Source: Clitopilus passeckerianus (Eukaryota > Basidiomycota > Agaricomycetes > Agaricales > Entolomataceae). Taken from it: 64,000 nucleotides of DNA. This document shows, piece by piece, positions 38,318-54,554 of the stretch (positions within the stretch are counted from its first letter, which is position 1; each line of letters begins with the position of its first letter). The DNA is taken from contig CALYLX010000081.1 in NCBI GenBank assembly GCA_944990035.1, positions 1 to 64,000 on the forward strand, read 5' to 3'. A model generated the notes under the pieces. It ran no database searches. It was not told the DNA's origin and was given only the letters and a program-made list of their open reading frames with translations. A program made the position numbers and the translations under genes.

Positions 38318-39579
38318 TTACTTGCGACGAGTAAAAGGCGAACCGCTGGCTTTCCCTTTCCCCTTGCTCTCGCTGCGGAGCCTCGTGGAAGATCGGGTCC
38401 CGGAGGAAGGGGAAGGAGAAGAGGTGGGGCTGGAGCCAGAGATATCGACTGAAGGCGAAGAATCGCGGCGTTGACGGGAAGGAGGGCGAGAAGCATCTTC
38501 ATCATCATCTTCGGCTTCCCTGGGCCGTTTGGGAGACCTATTGCTGGATGATGATGCAATCGAGCTGGAAGAGGACGAGGACTCGGGGGAGGCCAAAGAA
38601 CTGGCCTCAGCGGAGGTAGAAGTCGACGATGTTCCAGGAGCAGAAGGCGAGGAGTTGGGTGAAGACCCAACGGCGGAATTGCTCCCAGTAACAGTGCTGC
38701 CCACGGTCGCTGGGTTGGCGACAGCGGTGGGAGCTGCTGGAGGCGGAGCCATTGCAGCTGCAATTTGGGGAGGGTAAGTGACATATGGGACGTCAAAGAA
38801 TCCTCCCCAACGAGGGACATGAATTGGCCCAATGACTCGACCAGGTTCCGTAGTAACCGGGATCATGAAGGAGTTATAATCTCTCCTGAGGGGAGTCCTG
38901 GGAGTGGTTTGAGAGGGTCCAGCGCCAGAGCCGGACCCTATCCCAGAAGTGGCACCAGAGCCCAACTGGGAAGTGAAGGTGGTGGGAGTTCCTATAGTGG
39001 TTTGTTGTGGTTGGGAGGCGGTGGATGTAGTAGGAGGTGCCACTCCAGGCGAAGTAAGAACACTGGAAGATGCGGTAGTGGCAGCGACTGAGGTGTCGGC
39101 ATTTGGGTTGCCAACAGATGCGTTCGCAGTGGTGGAGGCCGACGCAGTAGCCTGTCCGCTGGCGAGAGTGGAACCTGATGCGTTAACAACCGCGTTCGTG
39201 GCCTGGGGTGATTGCTCAACGTTAATAGGATCGCTAATTCCGCCCGAGCGAGTGTAAGAGTGGATAAGAAAACTAAATATACCGGAGTCAGTGGCATTGG
39301 CTCAGGCATGATTGATTCTCGTACCCAAGATGCATATTGGCATTAGCGATCCTTTGCAAACTAGAATTGATACTAAAAGGTGTATTCAGCCTCACTCTAG
39401 ATATGGTTTGTTTCAAAGACGTACGTTTCTTGTAAATCGGCGAGGGTAGTTGGTCCTTCTGAGCTTAGGGTCTGCATAACGGCATTAAGGTCATTCTGAA
39501 TACCCATGAGACCTTGGGCACCCCTTAGCAAAGGGAAGTTAACGAGATTGGTAAGACTGGCTTGAACGGCAGATGACAT
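38318..39579 (-). CDS. Hypothetical disordered Ser/Thr/Pro-rich protein
   Basis: Not recognised. The start MSSAVQASLTNLVNFPL (39579) leads into LNAVMQTLSSEGPTTLADLQ; two small introns then join SSLQRIANANMHLG and FLIHSYTRSGGISDP. The remaining 270 residues are low-complexity Ser/Thr/Ala/Gly/Pro. One ordered island reads DYNSFMIPVTTEPGRVIG and HVPRWGGFFDVPYVTYPP. The C-terminus has clusters of basic and acidic residues (RSPKRPREAEDDDEDASRPP, TRLRSESKGKGKASGSPF) that look like a bipartite nuclear signal. The N-terminal amphipathic helix and the island may be interaction modules. A nuclear role is a guess; the reading frame itself is well supported by splice sites and composition. Confidence 0.6.
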
Positions 39580-42595
<3,016 letters not shown>

Positions 42596-44483
42596 TTGAA
42601 TCACAAGATCGAATATGAATGTAGTTTTATGTATACCTGGAATTAAATGCCGTGCTTTCGGCAAGTGCACCAACTGGTCATGATTGCTTAGGCAACTACA
42701 ATCGGGTTGTAAATCGACCCGGCAAATTCGAACCGCAACATTATGGAAGCTATTCTTTGTGTGGTTGAACAGCAACATTGGCAGCTTCCTGGTGAATTAC
42801 CGGCCTGAGGCAGGTGGTCTTCCTTGGCATTTTGCGTTTCTGAACTAAACCGCCGCTGTGTATTGCTTCCAAGGACTTCGTTGTGGTCGGACCGGTTCCA
42901 GCCAGGCTTAGGCGGGCCGAAGGATATTCCTCCCCCCAAAATTACAGAAGAAATATATTAGAAGCATGGTGGAAGCTAGGGTCTCTTCGAATCTTCATGA
43001 TGAATTCTTTCAATTGAAGCCTGGCCGTGGCCGAGGTTGCCGCCGCTCAGTCCCTCACTTACCCAAATCCGGCTGCAGAGCATCAAGCTGACGTAAACAT
43101 CTCCCACAGCCGACGATGTTCCTCTAGTGGTTGCCAAGACTTTTTAACTGCTACTCCCTTGCCCGGGTCCGGCCAAAAGAATCGGTTTTCTTCATTCTGT
43201 GGTCATCTGTATAATTTTTTGTTGGGACGTTATGGCCCAATCTGCCGCCCAATTACTCTACTCAGTCAGACCTGGGTCCTCCTGAAAATATTCCAATAGT
43301 CGGGTGGTCAACTTCGGCATTGCTCGCTGGGAAGGTCAGTTCCTGATGTTGCCATTTCTCAACATTGGTCTGTCTGAGATCTTGTGACCTACGAATTCCA
43401 CAGTATCATATGGTACGGTGTCTAATCATGGATCTGTCTTGGCTTTTTAACTTCGATTGAACTTCTATCTTGCCTGGAACCTATTCAACACAAACGGCGT
43501 GCCACGAAGTTGATATCTCGTAGGTCGAGATTAGAAAACATATTGACTGCTGCGGTTCACGCACCCTCACGGTGACGGGTTGTAATACTCCAGCCTTCGT
43601 TGCAACTTCCGTGCCTCGCCAGGAGATCTCACCTCGAACCAGGGAAATGGGCGATCGCGTTTGCAAATGACGACTAGCGCGTGCTCGCTGTCATGAGACT
43701 ATTGAATATGCTCTTGCTTTTGTTAACCGATCTGCTTCTTTCCTCGAATGTCAACTCTGTGGAGCCAAGACCAAGTAGATGCACTTCACCATCAAACAAT
43801 GTGTACTGATTTTACCGTCTTTTAGAAATACGCGTGATACGTGTACTAGGATGCTCCGGGATTGAATATCGTGCTTGAGGTGATAACGAGCTGACAGGTC
43901 TTGGAGAGAAAGCGTCAGGAGGTAACCCAGTCGCTTTCATTGCTCGAGGCATCTTACTGATCGCATGGCACAGGACCTTATCGCAGACCATCTCTTTTTC
44001 CTTGATTCGGGTGGAGAAGCATCCGATACAGCTGCCGCGCGAATCCCTTCTCTTCCATCGAGTATGCCGAATGACTAGCTGAATATACGAGGATATAGTT
44101 GAATGGAAAGGTCGCCAATAAAGGCTAACCTTACCGTACGCTCGTTTAGAGACCACATCGTCCATTCTGAGGTACAAACTCTTCAAAGGCAGGAAACAAC
44201 GTAGTCAACTTGATTCAAGCGACGAACGCGATCAACAAAGTCGGATCGTCAGCCCTCCCGAAATGTCAATTGTACGTATCACTTCTTGCATAGCAGAGAT
44301 TACAACATATGGTTGACCAAATGATAAGATGATGCTTCCTCATCCCAGTTAAGGAATGACGTTGACACCTTTCTGTTGCAACACATGAGGTTTGTCGCGC
44401 GTAGCATGTGTTGCAGTTCTACGTACAGTCGTTGGGCTCATAAGGTATCATCAGCTATCGCGGCCTGGGGCTCGACATCGAGC
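42596..44483. other. Intergenic, nothing recognised
   Basis: Nearly 1.9 kb between MET17 and the subtilase. A minus-strand frame of 124 codons (43812-44186) has no known motif. No terminal repeats or RNA genes seen. Confidence 0.45.
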
Positions 44484-44490
44484 TATAAAA
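44484..44490 (+). promoter_or_regulatory. TATA box of the subtilase gene
   Basis: TATAAAA lies 86 bp before the ATG at 44570, a usual distance for a strongly regulated secreted-enzyme gene in fungi. Confidence 0.55.
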
Positions 44491-44569
44491 GCTACTGGGA
44501 TCACTCGATGATTCCTTACACTTCCTCACAAGTGCCTTTTGACAACCAGTCACCTTTCCAAGCTTGACC

Positions 44570-46388
<1,819 letters not shown>

Positions 46389-47590
46389 GCACGCCATTGA
46401 GATCGCCTTGGGAAAGTTGGTTGGTCGTCCTAAGGTGGTTCCTGGTAGAAAACTGCTGAAGTTTCGAGCAGTAATTTATAGCAATATTTCAACTGAAATG
46501 TATGATTGGTAGATAACAAAGAAGTCGAAATTTCTCCCTATTCCTTTGAGTGTCACCATGCATAATTGAATTATGGACAAAGTTCAAACAGGAATCAGGA
46601 TTGCACTGCACTGTACAGTCCGCTTGTCAGTCCTCGTGCCAGCAGTCTCTCCGGCATCTGTCAGTGTCTACTTGTTGTTGAGTCTAAGTTTCCAGGCATG
46701 AGGTAGACTATCAAGCGAGTGGATATCTGCATCCAATTCTGTGTAACTAGTTCACTCAAGCTTGAAGAAAACCTTGAGAAAACCAGTGTGGAAGGGTATC
46801 CTACCCTCCTCGCGGATTTCCGAAACCAGGTCGTCCCGACCTTCAAGATGGTTTCTCACTCGCTCTCCGTCAAGATTCTGGAGTACGTTCTTAGACTGTC
46901 AAGAGATCCCTTCGGGGATCAGTCTACTATTTCCATTCGGAATCCACGTTGTGCATCAGAACCGTCAACATTCTGGTTCCCTCGTGTAAGCCACACACCC
47001 TCCCTGGGATGTATTGGAAAGGATTTCGAGGTCATATTTCGGTTTATTGTTTCTTTATTACGGTGCATTACATTCTACTATTATTCTTCGTTTCAGGCTA
47101 TTTCTGGTGCGGGTATGATCATGAAGATCAGTACCTTGGTGGTCATAGGGTCGAGATCCACTCCTAGGACGCGTAAAAGGCACTGTTGGGGTCACAGTGC
47201 GCCTACGCGAGTGGAATCTCCCCGAGTCATTGCCACCCGGGTGCAGATTGGATTGTGATTGCCTTATCTGGTTGTAGACCTGCCTTTTCCGTAGTACTTC
47301 TTTTCGTCTCGTGATCATGTATTCTCGCGCGCGTCGCGCGTCTTTGAATGAATTAGGTTCCTGACACCTCACCACCACGATCAGATTTCCGGTTAACCAG
47401 TGACCGTACCTCAGTTTCTTCTTCAGTATCGAGGATCACACGGATTCTCACCTTCTCAGCAAAGTTACAGATTAACTAGCTGAGTATTTCATTCAGTTTT
47501 CATTTCATTTCTACACTACACTCGTGGTTGTATCGAGAAGCCTACGGCTTCTCTTGTTACGCTACGTTTCCGACTACTGTGCTCGATCAC
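46389..47590. other. Intergenic, with a weak protein-like segment
   Basis: 3' flank of the subtilase, then a plus frame around 46719-47000 containing EGYPTLLADFRNQVVPTFKM. This faintly resembles the middle of 2-oxoglutarate/Fe(II) oxygenases, but no HxD or distal His-Arg motif follows, so it is not called as a gene. Inverted GAAGCCTACGGCTTC at about 47539-47553 is a short hairpin. Confidence 0.35.
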
Positions 47591-49107
47591 GTAACGGGCC
47601 ACTCTGCGCCAGAATTGTCATAGCTCAACGCTAGCTCAACCTAGCCTTCCAGTATTTTTTGTGTAGATGGCGATCCATCTTGAGTATTCCACTGTGTACC
47701 AACGGTGCCCCAGAAAAATTTGTAGAAATTCAGAAAAATCATATGCCGAAAAGATTGCCGAATCTGGCAATGCAGGGTAACGGGCCACTCGCATTTCATA
47801 GCTCAAACTGCCTTATAACACTATCCTCTATGTATCGTAATATGTTCTATGGAAGTATACAAGGATACTCGAAGTTGCTCGGGACTGGAATACGTGATGA
47901 AAGTTGTCAAATGAGTAGCTGAATTTGGATTACAGGGTTTGACCGGTCACTTGTACACGTAATCACTATTTCCCTTCTCATCCGTGACTGGCTCAGAATC
48001 AGGCTTTCGGAAGTGTTCCATTGGAAAGATAGATGTTGAAATATTTAGGGAAACTATTTTTGGGTAGATAGGAGGCAATGTTATGTGCTGGGATGCTTCC
48101 GAAGTCGATGATGCATGAAATGGCCATTACGGCTGATTTGTACACTTTCAGCCGAGTTGGAGGGAAATTGGACAATATAACACGATCGGGGTCGTTTTGC
48201 TTCAATATTTTAATACGAGCTACTTTGTATGTATGTAGGATGATATATACATCATACATTCAATTGTTTCACGAACGTTTTTTTGCCATAATCACGTTCA
48301 GAACGTATAAACCGCCATAAACTGCCTTCGCTTGTGGCAGTGCTTCTGAGTCGCGGCACAACACTGATTTCGCCCTTCTGGCGAGTGTTTTCTCAAATAC
48401 AGCTCTTGCCGCACGCAGCGAGCCTTCAAAATTGGTAATATAGGTAGTCACATGCTATACTTTATATCTCACACCAATAAGTAGTCGAAACCCCTCCTTA
48501 TAGGCTCTCTAGGTGAAGATTATGGTGCCATCAAAATTTCTAAAGTGGCAGTTTTTCGACCTTATTCATATTTCTCGTGCACACCAGAGGTATTTATAGC
48601 TATTTAGCCTGCCATATATATGGAATACATCTATATGCATCGAATGGCACGCGTAAAGCGCCAGGAATTGACCGCCATCCACCGAAAATGCGAAGTGTAC
48701 AGTTGACCCATAGTGTACAAGTGACCGGTCAAACCCTGTATATAGGCTGGAATAGGGATTTTCGGCAATAAATCAGAGGGAGAATCACCAATACCTGGGA
48801 TATCGACACTGTTTTGTGTTTTATTAGTATCTAGCAAGATAAAGTCAAGTTTTGTAGCAGCTTACTATGGGCCTCGACGCTGTATAGATCTCCCAGTGCA
48901 GCTGATTTGTCGGATTGATAGGCCAAATCTAGGTCGGTCACCGTGTCCCGCTCGGTCCCATTCTCACCACACACACGTTGTCACCCAATTCTTGCTGGAT
49001 CATATAGCTCTCATATGTAGCTCCAGAATGCGGTATGGAGTTGGCCACTGCGTGCTGTGGTTGTTGAGAAAATATCGAATGACCCGTTACATGGTGTGGC
49101 CCGTTAC
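47591..49107. mobile_element. Possible outer DNA transposon bounded by GTAACGGGCCAC inverted repeats
   Basis: GTAACGGGCCAC occurs at 47591-47602 and again at 47777-47788. Its reverse complement ends at 49107, with a near copy (GACCCGTTAC) at 49081-49090. Paired copies facing inward at each end suggest the terminal and subterminal repeats of a 1.5 kb non-autonomous element. No transposase and no clear target duplication were found; ATCA borders both ends but with one base of slack. The pogo-like element below lies inside it. Confidence 0.4.
47933..48738 (-). mobile_element. Degenerate pogo/Tc1-mariner-like transposon with TA target duplication
   Basis: An 806-bp element with perfect inverted repeats of about 26 bp (starting CAGGGTTTGACCGGTCACTT at the left, its complement at the right), flanked by TA on both sides (47931-47932 and 48739-48740). 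Inside on the minus strand, 48451-48269 reads FEGSLRAARAVFEKTLARRA. This resembles the helix-turn-helix of pogo/Fot1 transposases (SLRAA...VF...TLARR). The remaining interior has stops in all frames, so it cannot encode a working enzyme. The class follows from TA duplication plus HTH resemblance. Confidence 0.65.
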
Positions 49108-49414
49108 ATCAGTAATCCCTCTCTCCTCCCCACTCCTCTCGTACCCAGGCACCCGGACCGAACCCGGTAGAGTTGGCACCGGGGCCAGGAGGCTCTTTCT
49201 TCCTCACCGGCTACTGGGACCCGGGTCATCCGGAACGTCTGCTGACTGCGTTCCCTGTTACCAGCATGATCAACAATGAGAAGACTTGACTCCAGATGTG
49301 GTTTCGTTGGTGTCAGCTGCGCAGCGACACCGCTGACATCGCAATATGCAATGATGGGCAAAACATAATTCTGCTCTTTGACACTAAGGCTGGGCTAGGG
49401 CATTCTTAGTTGCC
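49108..49414. other. Upstream region of hendecad gene copy 1
   Basis: Contains no gene. It should hold the promoter of copy 1, directly next to the transposon remnant. Confidence 0.45.
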
Positions 49415-51855
49415 ATGCAGAGTCTGAGGTGAGGATTCAGAGATAGCGGCATCCGTCATATGACTTTTTATGCCATTGCTAAACGACGCTCTTTGATCTT
49501 AGGAAGTCCCTGCAGTCCTCAACATCGTGGTCGTTCCGGCCCAATAAGACAAGACCTGAACGAAAGGAGACCCGAGCAACACCAAGCTCCTCAACTCATT
49601 CCGGGGCCTTCTATCACCAGCAACCGCGCCCCGAGGAACTTGAGTTTGCTGCACTTCAACAAGAGCAACAAGCCCTGTTCGCCGAAGAATCTGAATCACA
49701 ATGGACCAACCACAGGGCGCGTCTAGCCGAATTTGATACTTTCTCGAAGGATTTGGAGTCCCAGGCCGCTGCTGCTCAGGCAGCCCGTAGCGAAACCTTC
49801 AATTGCCTGTCAAAGGAGCAAGAGGAAATCCGTAAAGCAACCAGCAACTTGCTCGAGACCCAGTTCTCTATCGCGGAAAGCAAGCGCGAACAGGCATTCA
49901 ACGATGATCAGGCCTTTAATGACAGGCAGCTTCTCGACCTCAAACGCGTTTGGGAATCTAGGTTTTTTGAAGGGAGGGGAGAGAGACAATCTTTGTTGAG
50001 GGAAGCAGAAGGGACATTCAGAAAGCTGCAATTAGCAGTTCTGGAGTCTCAGGAAAAGAGTTTCGCGGAAGAAGAGTGGATTAGGGAGCGAACTGTTTGC
50101 AAGCTATTGGACGAAGTTAAAGCAAGAGCGACGGAGTGTCAGATCTCGTCTGAAGTTGTTCTTTCCCAAGAACAGCCTGCATTCCGGTCATCTCGAGCTG
50201 AAGATACCGTCATGTCCTCCTTGGACTATGAAAACACATCTGCCATCGTGGCTGGGGCTGGACACGGGCACGGGCACGGGCATAATTGGTGCGTTTAGTC
50301 AATCAGATTCCTCAGATGTTATTGAGACATGGTACTTTCAGGTACTTGGAAAACATGGAAGACTCCGTTGCGCCTTTGCTTCTCGGGCCTCCTGAAAGCG
50401 ACCTCGCTGATCCTATTTATACCCCTCCACATCGTTTAAGGGGTTCCTACCTTTTAATGGCTTCTCCGATACCGTCCCGACCAGTCCAGTCCCGGGACGA
50501 GGTCCTTTCCCCGGTGTCCAACTCACCACCCGAACGTGACCATGAAATGGCCGGACCTATACAAGTAGGCCCACCTTCCGATAACCCAGAGACCAATTTG
50601 TACTGGGCTCAGCAAAAGGCCTTCGTTGATGCTCAGTCGTCACGTCAGCAGCTGTTCGAGCAAGCTGAGGCCAAACGTGCTGAGGCCTCTGTCAAATACG
50701 AAGCTGACTTCTCGAAGTCCATGTCAACTTTCCAGCCTCGGTTTGATTCGGAACTCCAGAACTATTCCAGCATCGCTACGCAGGCCAAACATGTCGAGGA
50801 GGAGCTTCGAGACCGTACGGCCTGCGCAAACGAGCTTCGGCGGCAACAAGCCTTTGATGCCGTGCAAAGAAAGGCCGAGAGCGAATTCGACCTTGCCAAT
50901 GACGCTGAGGCATCCTGGGAGCAGGGTCAGAAAAGGCGCATCTTGAAGCTCCAGGAAGCAATGATCAAGTACAAAGCAAGCGACATAAAAACTCGATTCG
51001 AGAAGGCTCAGCGTCGGAGGGAGAATGTCTTGCATCCTTTCAGAACTGAAGGACGCTCTAATACTGAGATTGACTATTTCTCAGTTCAATCTGATATATC
51101 TCAGAGGAGGAGTTACCTAGACGCGGACGTTGGCCTGGAATGGAGAAGCGCGCATGGGCTTTGCCGGTCCTCCGGTTTTGTGAGTTAGCCATTTTCTTCG
51201 AGTTCGCCTCTCAGACCTCAATAGGATTACTCAGACAGTGCAGGCCCTATTTGACAACAGCGAGCCTCTGGTCCGACGTGGTCGACCTCTCCCGGACTTG
51301 ATCCCCTCCACCTCTACACTGGTTCCCGTACCCTCCGACGTCGCCTCAAGTGACGAAGACCGCACTTTCGAATCAGCTCAAAGCCAACGGAAGATGCTCT
51401 TCAGCATCTCCACCCAGGAACGACGAGCGACTTTTGCGCTCAATGAAACGAAGAGGAATGAAGATTTCGCTGTTGCTCAGGCGCAGCGCCTTGAACACTT
51501 CCGAGACATGAGACTCGAGCAAGATCAGCGCTTCCAACGCTTTCTTGTAGATTTGAGAGCCCTCTTTTACGCTGAAGAGGCCAACCTCCGGGACGCTTTT
51601 CACAAAGCCGAAGCTACTCGAGAGGATACCTTCTGGGCTGCTCAAACACGGAGAGGAGAAGTGTGGGAGGCGATGCGGAAGAAGTTGCTCGCGGCATCTT
51701 TCGAACGTGAAGAACAAAGGTCAAGTACCTTGGAGAAATGGGTGCTCGAGGTATCAAAGGATATCGAATCCAACAACAAGGCTTGGCTATCCTCAGTCAA
51801 GGCAAGGGAGAGGATGTTCTCTGATCTTATGGGCAAAGTTCGCAAGCGCTCATAG
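49415..51855 (+). CDS. Hendecad-repeat coiled-coil protein, copy 1 (752 aa, function unknown)
   Basis: Four exons: 49415-49428, 49503-50288, 50342-51179, 51235-51855. They join in frame to 753 codons including the stop. Three charged coiled-coil blocks are separated by Pro/Ser linkers: an N-terminal block (FAALQQEQQALFAEESESQW ... FSIAESKREQAFNDDQAF), a middle block (QKAFVDAQSSRQQLFEQAEA) and a C-terminal block. In the C-terminal block, aromatic residues recur every 11 positions from DRTFESAQSQRKMLF through AFHKAEATREDTF to VW. No catalytic motif, signal peptide or membrane span is visible. A Gly-His run (GHGHGHGHN), encoded by GGGCAC repeats, sits just before intron 2. It is about 90 residues shorter than copy 3, the difference lying in the linkers. 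A cytoskeletal or scaffold role is a guess. Confidence 0.78.
50264..50282 (+). repeat. GGGCAC hexanucleotide microsatellite (Gly-His codons)
   Basis: Three to four tandem GGGCAC units, ending seven bases before the donor of intron 2 in hendecad copy 1. Length change here would add or remove Gly-His pairs. Confidence 0.6.
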
Positions 51856-52181
51856 GTCCCCCATATCATGAAATAATCGCATACCCTTGAAGGTACATAG
51901 TACTTCGGGTTGCTTCTCTCTTTCACTTGACGTTGCTCTAATATATAAATTGTTGCATGATCTGTCTGTAGAAACGTCACGGAATCAATGTACTCGTGGC
52001 TTACGATAGCTCGGGAACAAATGTCGTGATCGTGGAAAACTACTCTAATAATGGAGATTCAGGGGCAATTGGGCGTCTGCCTGCACTGCCAAAGGCTCTT
52101 AATGCGATGCAAGACTGGGGCAACCTTCAACCTGGTGTCCCAGTGAGAGTAGACTGCGATACGGCAGCTTGAGTCAAACTC
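51856..52181. other. Promoter region of hendecad copy 2
   Basis: No gene. The segment from about 52065 to the ATG resembles the region before copy 3 (GGGCGTCT, TTAATGCGATGCA, GTCCCAGTG, ATGTCGAGCC). This shows that the promoter was duplicated along with the gene. Confidence 0.55.
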
Positions 52182-54059
52182 ATGTCGAGCCTATGGTGAG
52201 CTCGTCAGCATGGAATGCTGTGAACTTTCCGCTAATTTGCCACCCACCCTAATCTCAGGAAGCGCTTACGGCCGCCAACCAATGAAAGGAGTCAATGGTC
52301 GAGCTCGAACGATAGATCGGCGAAGATCTCGCCAATGCCATGGTCTTCGTCCACTTCCGATGGCAGCCATGATCGTCAACAGCAAGAGCTTGAATTCGCT
52401 GCCCTTCAACACGAACAACAAGCATTCTTCGCGAAGGAATCCGAAACGCAGTGGGCCAACCATAATACTCGCTTAGCGGAATTCGATGCTTTCCTGAAGG
52501 ACATGGAAACCCAGGCTGATGCTGCTGTGACCAGGCGCGAAGAAACCTTTGATTGCTGTACAAAGAAACAGAAGGAAATACATGCTTCGAGGAGCAACTT
52601 ATTCGACGCTCAGTTCTCTTTCGCGGAAAGTCAGCGTGAAAAGGCCGTCGATGATGACGAAGTCTTCAGAAACAGTCTGTTCCCTGATGTCAAACACATC
52701 TGGGAATCTAGGTTTCTCGAAGGGAGGGAGGAAAGACGACGATTGATGGAAAAGGCAGAAGAGAGGTTGGACAATTTGATGCCAGAAATACTTGAACAAC
52801 AGGAAAAGAAGTTCGCAGACGAGGAACGGGATAGAGAGGAGCTTGTCAAGAAGTTATTAGACGAACTTGTGTTGAAGGTGGCGGGCAAATGCAAAGTTAT
52901 TCCAATTCCTCTATGGTTAAACGGTTTTGGGATATGGCAGAAAGTGACCGAGATGAAAAGGCCAATCGGAGTAGGCTAGAGCAGCAGGACGCTTTCAACT
53001 CAATGTTGAAGAGGGTTGAGGGCAATTTCGACCTTGCGAATCTGGCTGAATTTTTATGGGAGAAGGGGCAGAAAAGGCGCATTATGGCACGCAGAAACGC
53101 GATGATTCACTCAAAGAATAGTGATCTGGCCAAGCGCTTTGGCGACGCCCAACGTCGGAGAGAGGCTGCATTACAGCCTTTTCTTGGTCCTGATGTTGGG
53201 GAAGCTACACTTTATGACATGGACCATACTGTTCATGACTGCATTATGAAACCGTTGAACAAAGGACAGTAGGAAGTCACATCGCCGACCCTGCTTCAAC
53301 GAGTCAGACAGGGGAACTTCTTGGAGAGGATGACGACTGGGATTATTCCATCCTGGCCCCGTCCGTGCACCAATATGCTGCCGGCTTTGTGAGCTCAATT
53401 ATGTTCAATGTCACTCCTCCGGCTAATATGTGATTTATCAGAGCCTGCAAACACTCCTTGTTAACCGAGACCCTCTCATCCAGCGCGGTCTACCTCTCCC
53501 ACCGTTTCCCCCCTCCGTCTCTGCACCGACTTCATCCCTTGTTGACTTCCCTGGTGAAGACCGTACCTTCAAAGCCGCTCAACGACAACGAAAAATGCTT
53601 TTCGAAATCTCTCTCCATGAACGAGGCGTGGTCTTTTCTCTCAACGAAGCAAAACGCCAAGAGGATTTCGTTACTGGTCAAGCAAAGCGCCTTGCGGACT
53701 TTCGAAATTTGCAATTTGAGCACGACGGCCGGTTCCACGAATTTATCACTGGGTTGAAAGATCTGGTCCAATCTGAGGAGGCCGGTTTCCAGGAGGTTTA
53801 TCAGAGAGCCGAATCCCGTCGGGCGAGCGCTTTCAGAGAGGCTCAAGCAATGAGAGCTGAAATCCGGGAGGGGATACGAAAGAAGCTGCTTGCAGCATCC
53901 TTTCAGTGTGAGGAAGAGAGGTTAATTGCATTGGAACAGTGGGTACTTGAGATGCCGGTACCAGGGGCCATTGATATCAAGAAGTGGCGTTTAGAATCCC
54001 TGAAGAGGATGAGGGCTTTCTCTCGCCCTGTCAAAGTGTTCGCAAGTAGGTTCGAATGA
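52182..54059 (+). pseudogene. Hendecad-repeat protein gene, copy 2, internally deleted and frameshifted
   Basis: Same plan as copies 1 and 3: start exon ATGTCGAGCCTATG, intron 52196-52258, long exon, intron 53389-53441, last exon. The N-terminal block is intact (FAALQHEQQAFFAKESETQW ... WESRFLEGREERRRLMEKAE) to about 52890. There roughly 230 codons present in copy 3 (linker plus start of the middle block) are missing. The homologous continuation SYSNSSMVKRFWDMAE is in another frame. The middle block then stops after KPLNKGQ at 53272, while the expected GELLGEDDDWDYSILAP up to the intron is again in a different frame. The last exon (LLVNRDPLIQRGLPLPP ... ALEQWVLEM) is intact. As written it cannot make the full protein, though truncated products are possible. 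Confidence 0.7.
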
Positions 54060-54105
54060 AGTCTCTTTCAATCAACCTAAATGACCCTGATATGAAGCCG
54101 GAGTT

Positions 54106-54353
54106 GCCTGGGAGAGTGCTTTTTGGGCTGCTCAAACACGAGAAGAAGTTTGGGAAGTCATGCGGAGGAAGTTGGTCGCAGCGTCTTTCAAACGTGAGGC
54201 CTTGAGGGGCAAAGGTCGAGTGCTTTGGAGAAATGGAGTCTCGAGGTATAAAAGGATAATAAATATAAAATCGGGCTTGAAGCTTAATTCCCCGCTATCA
54301 AGGGAAAACCGAGGACGTTCTCTTATCAAATGGACAATGTTGGCGAGGACTTA
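54106..54353 (+). pseudogene. Relict 3' end of a fourth hendecad gene
   Basis: A segment reading ESAFWAAQTREEVWEVMRRK-like sequence, then KLVAASFKREAL, matches the last hendecads of copies 1-3 (FWAAQTRRGEVWEAMRKKLL, AASFEREEQR). It has no upstream remainder. It follows the stop of copy 2 by about 50 bp, so it is a leftover of unequal recombination in the tandem array. Confidence 0.65.
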
Positions 54354-54554
54354 AACATTGTTGCCATAAATGCAGTATTTGAGTTTTGTCAGCTTGTCCC
54401 TCAACATTTTGAATCACACTGGTCCGCCCCAGCACGGCATGTAGTACAGTGACATGGAAACTTCATGGAATCGCGTTGCCCCGAATATATCGGAAACATC
54501 CAGGGAGATTCCCGTTCTAATGAGTCAGAGCCAGTGGCAGGTGGGCGTCTACCT

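Noticed and set aside
43812..44186. 124-codon minus-strand open frame between MET17 and the subtilase
   Set aside because: No known motif, no plausible splice partners, and composition like translated non-coding DNA.
46719..47000. Possible remnant of a 2-oxoglutarate/Fe(II) oxygenase (EGYPTLLADFRNQ...)
   Set aside because: Only a faint local resemblance; the iron-binding HxD and distal His and Arg motifs are not found in any frame nearby.
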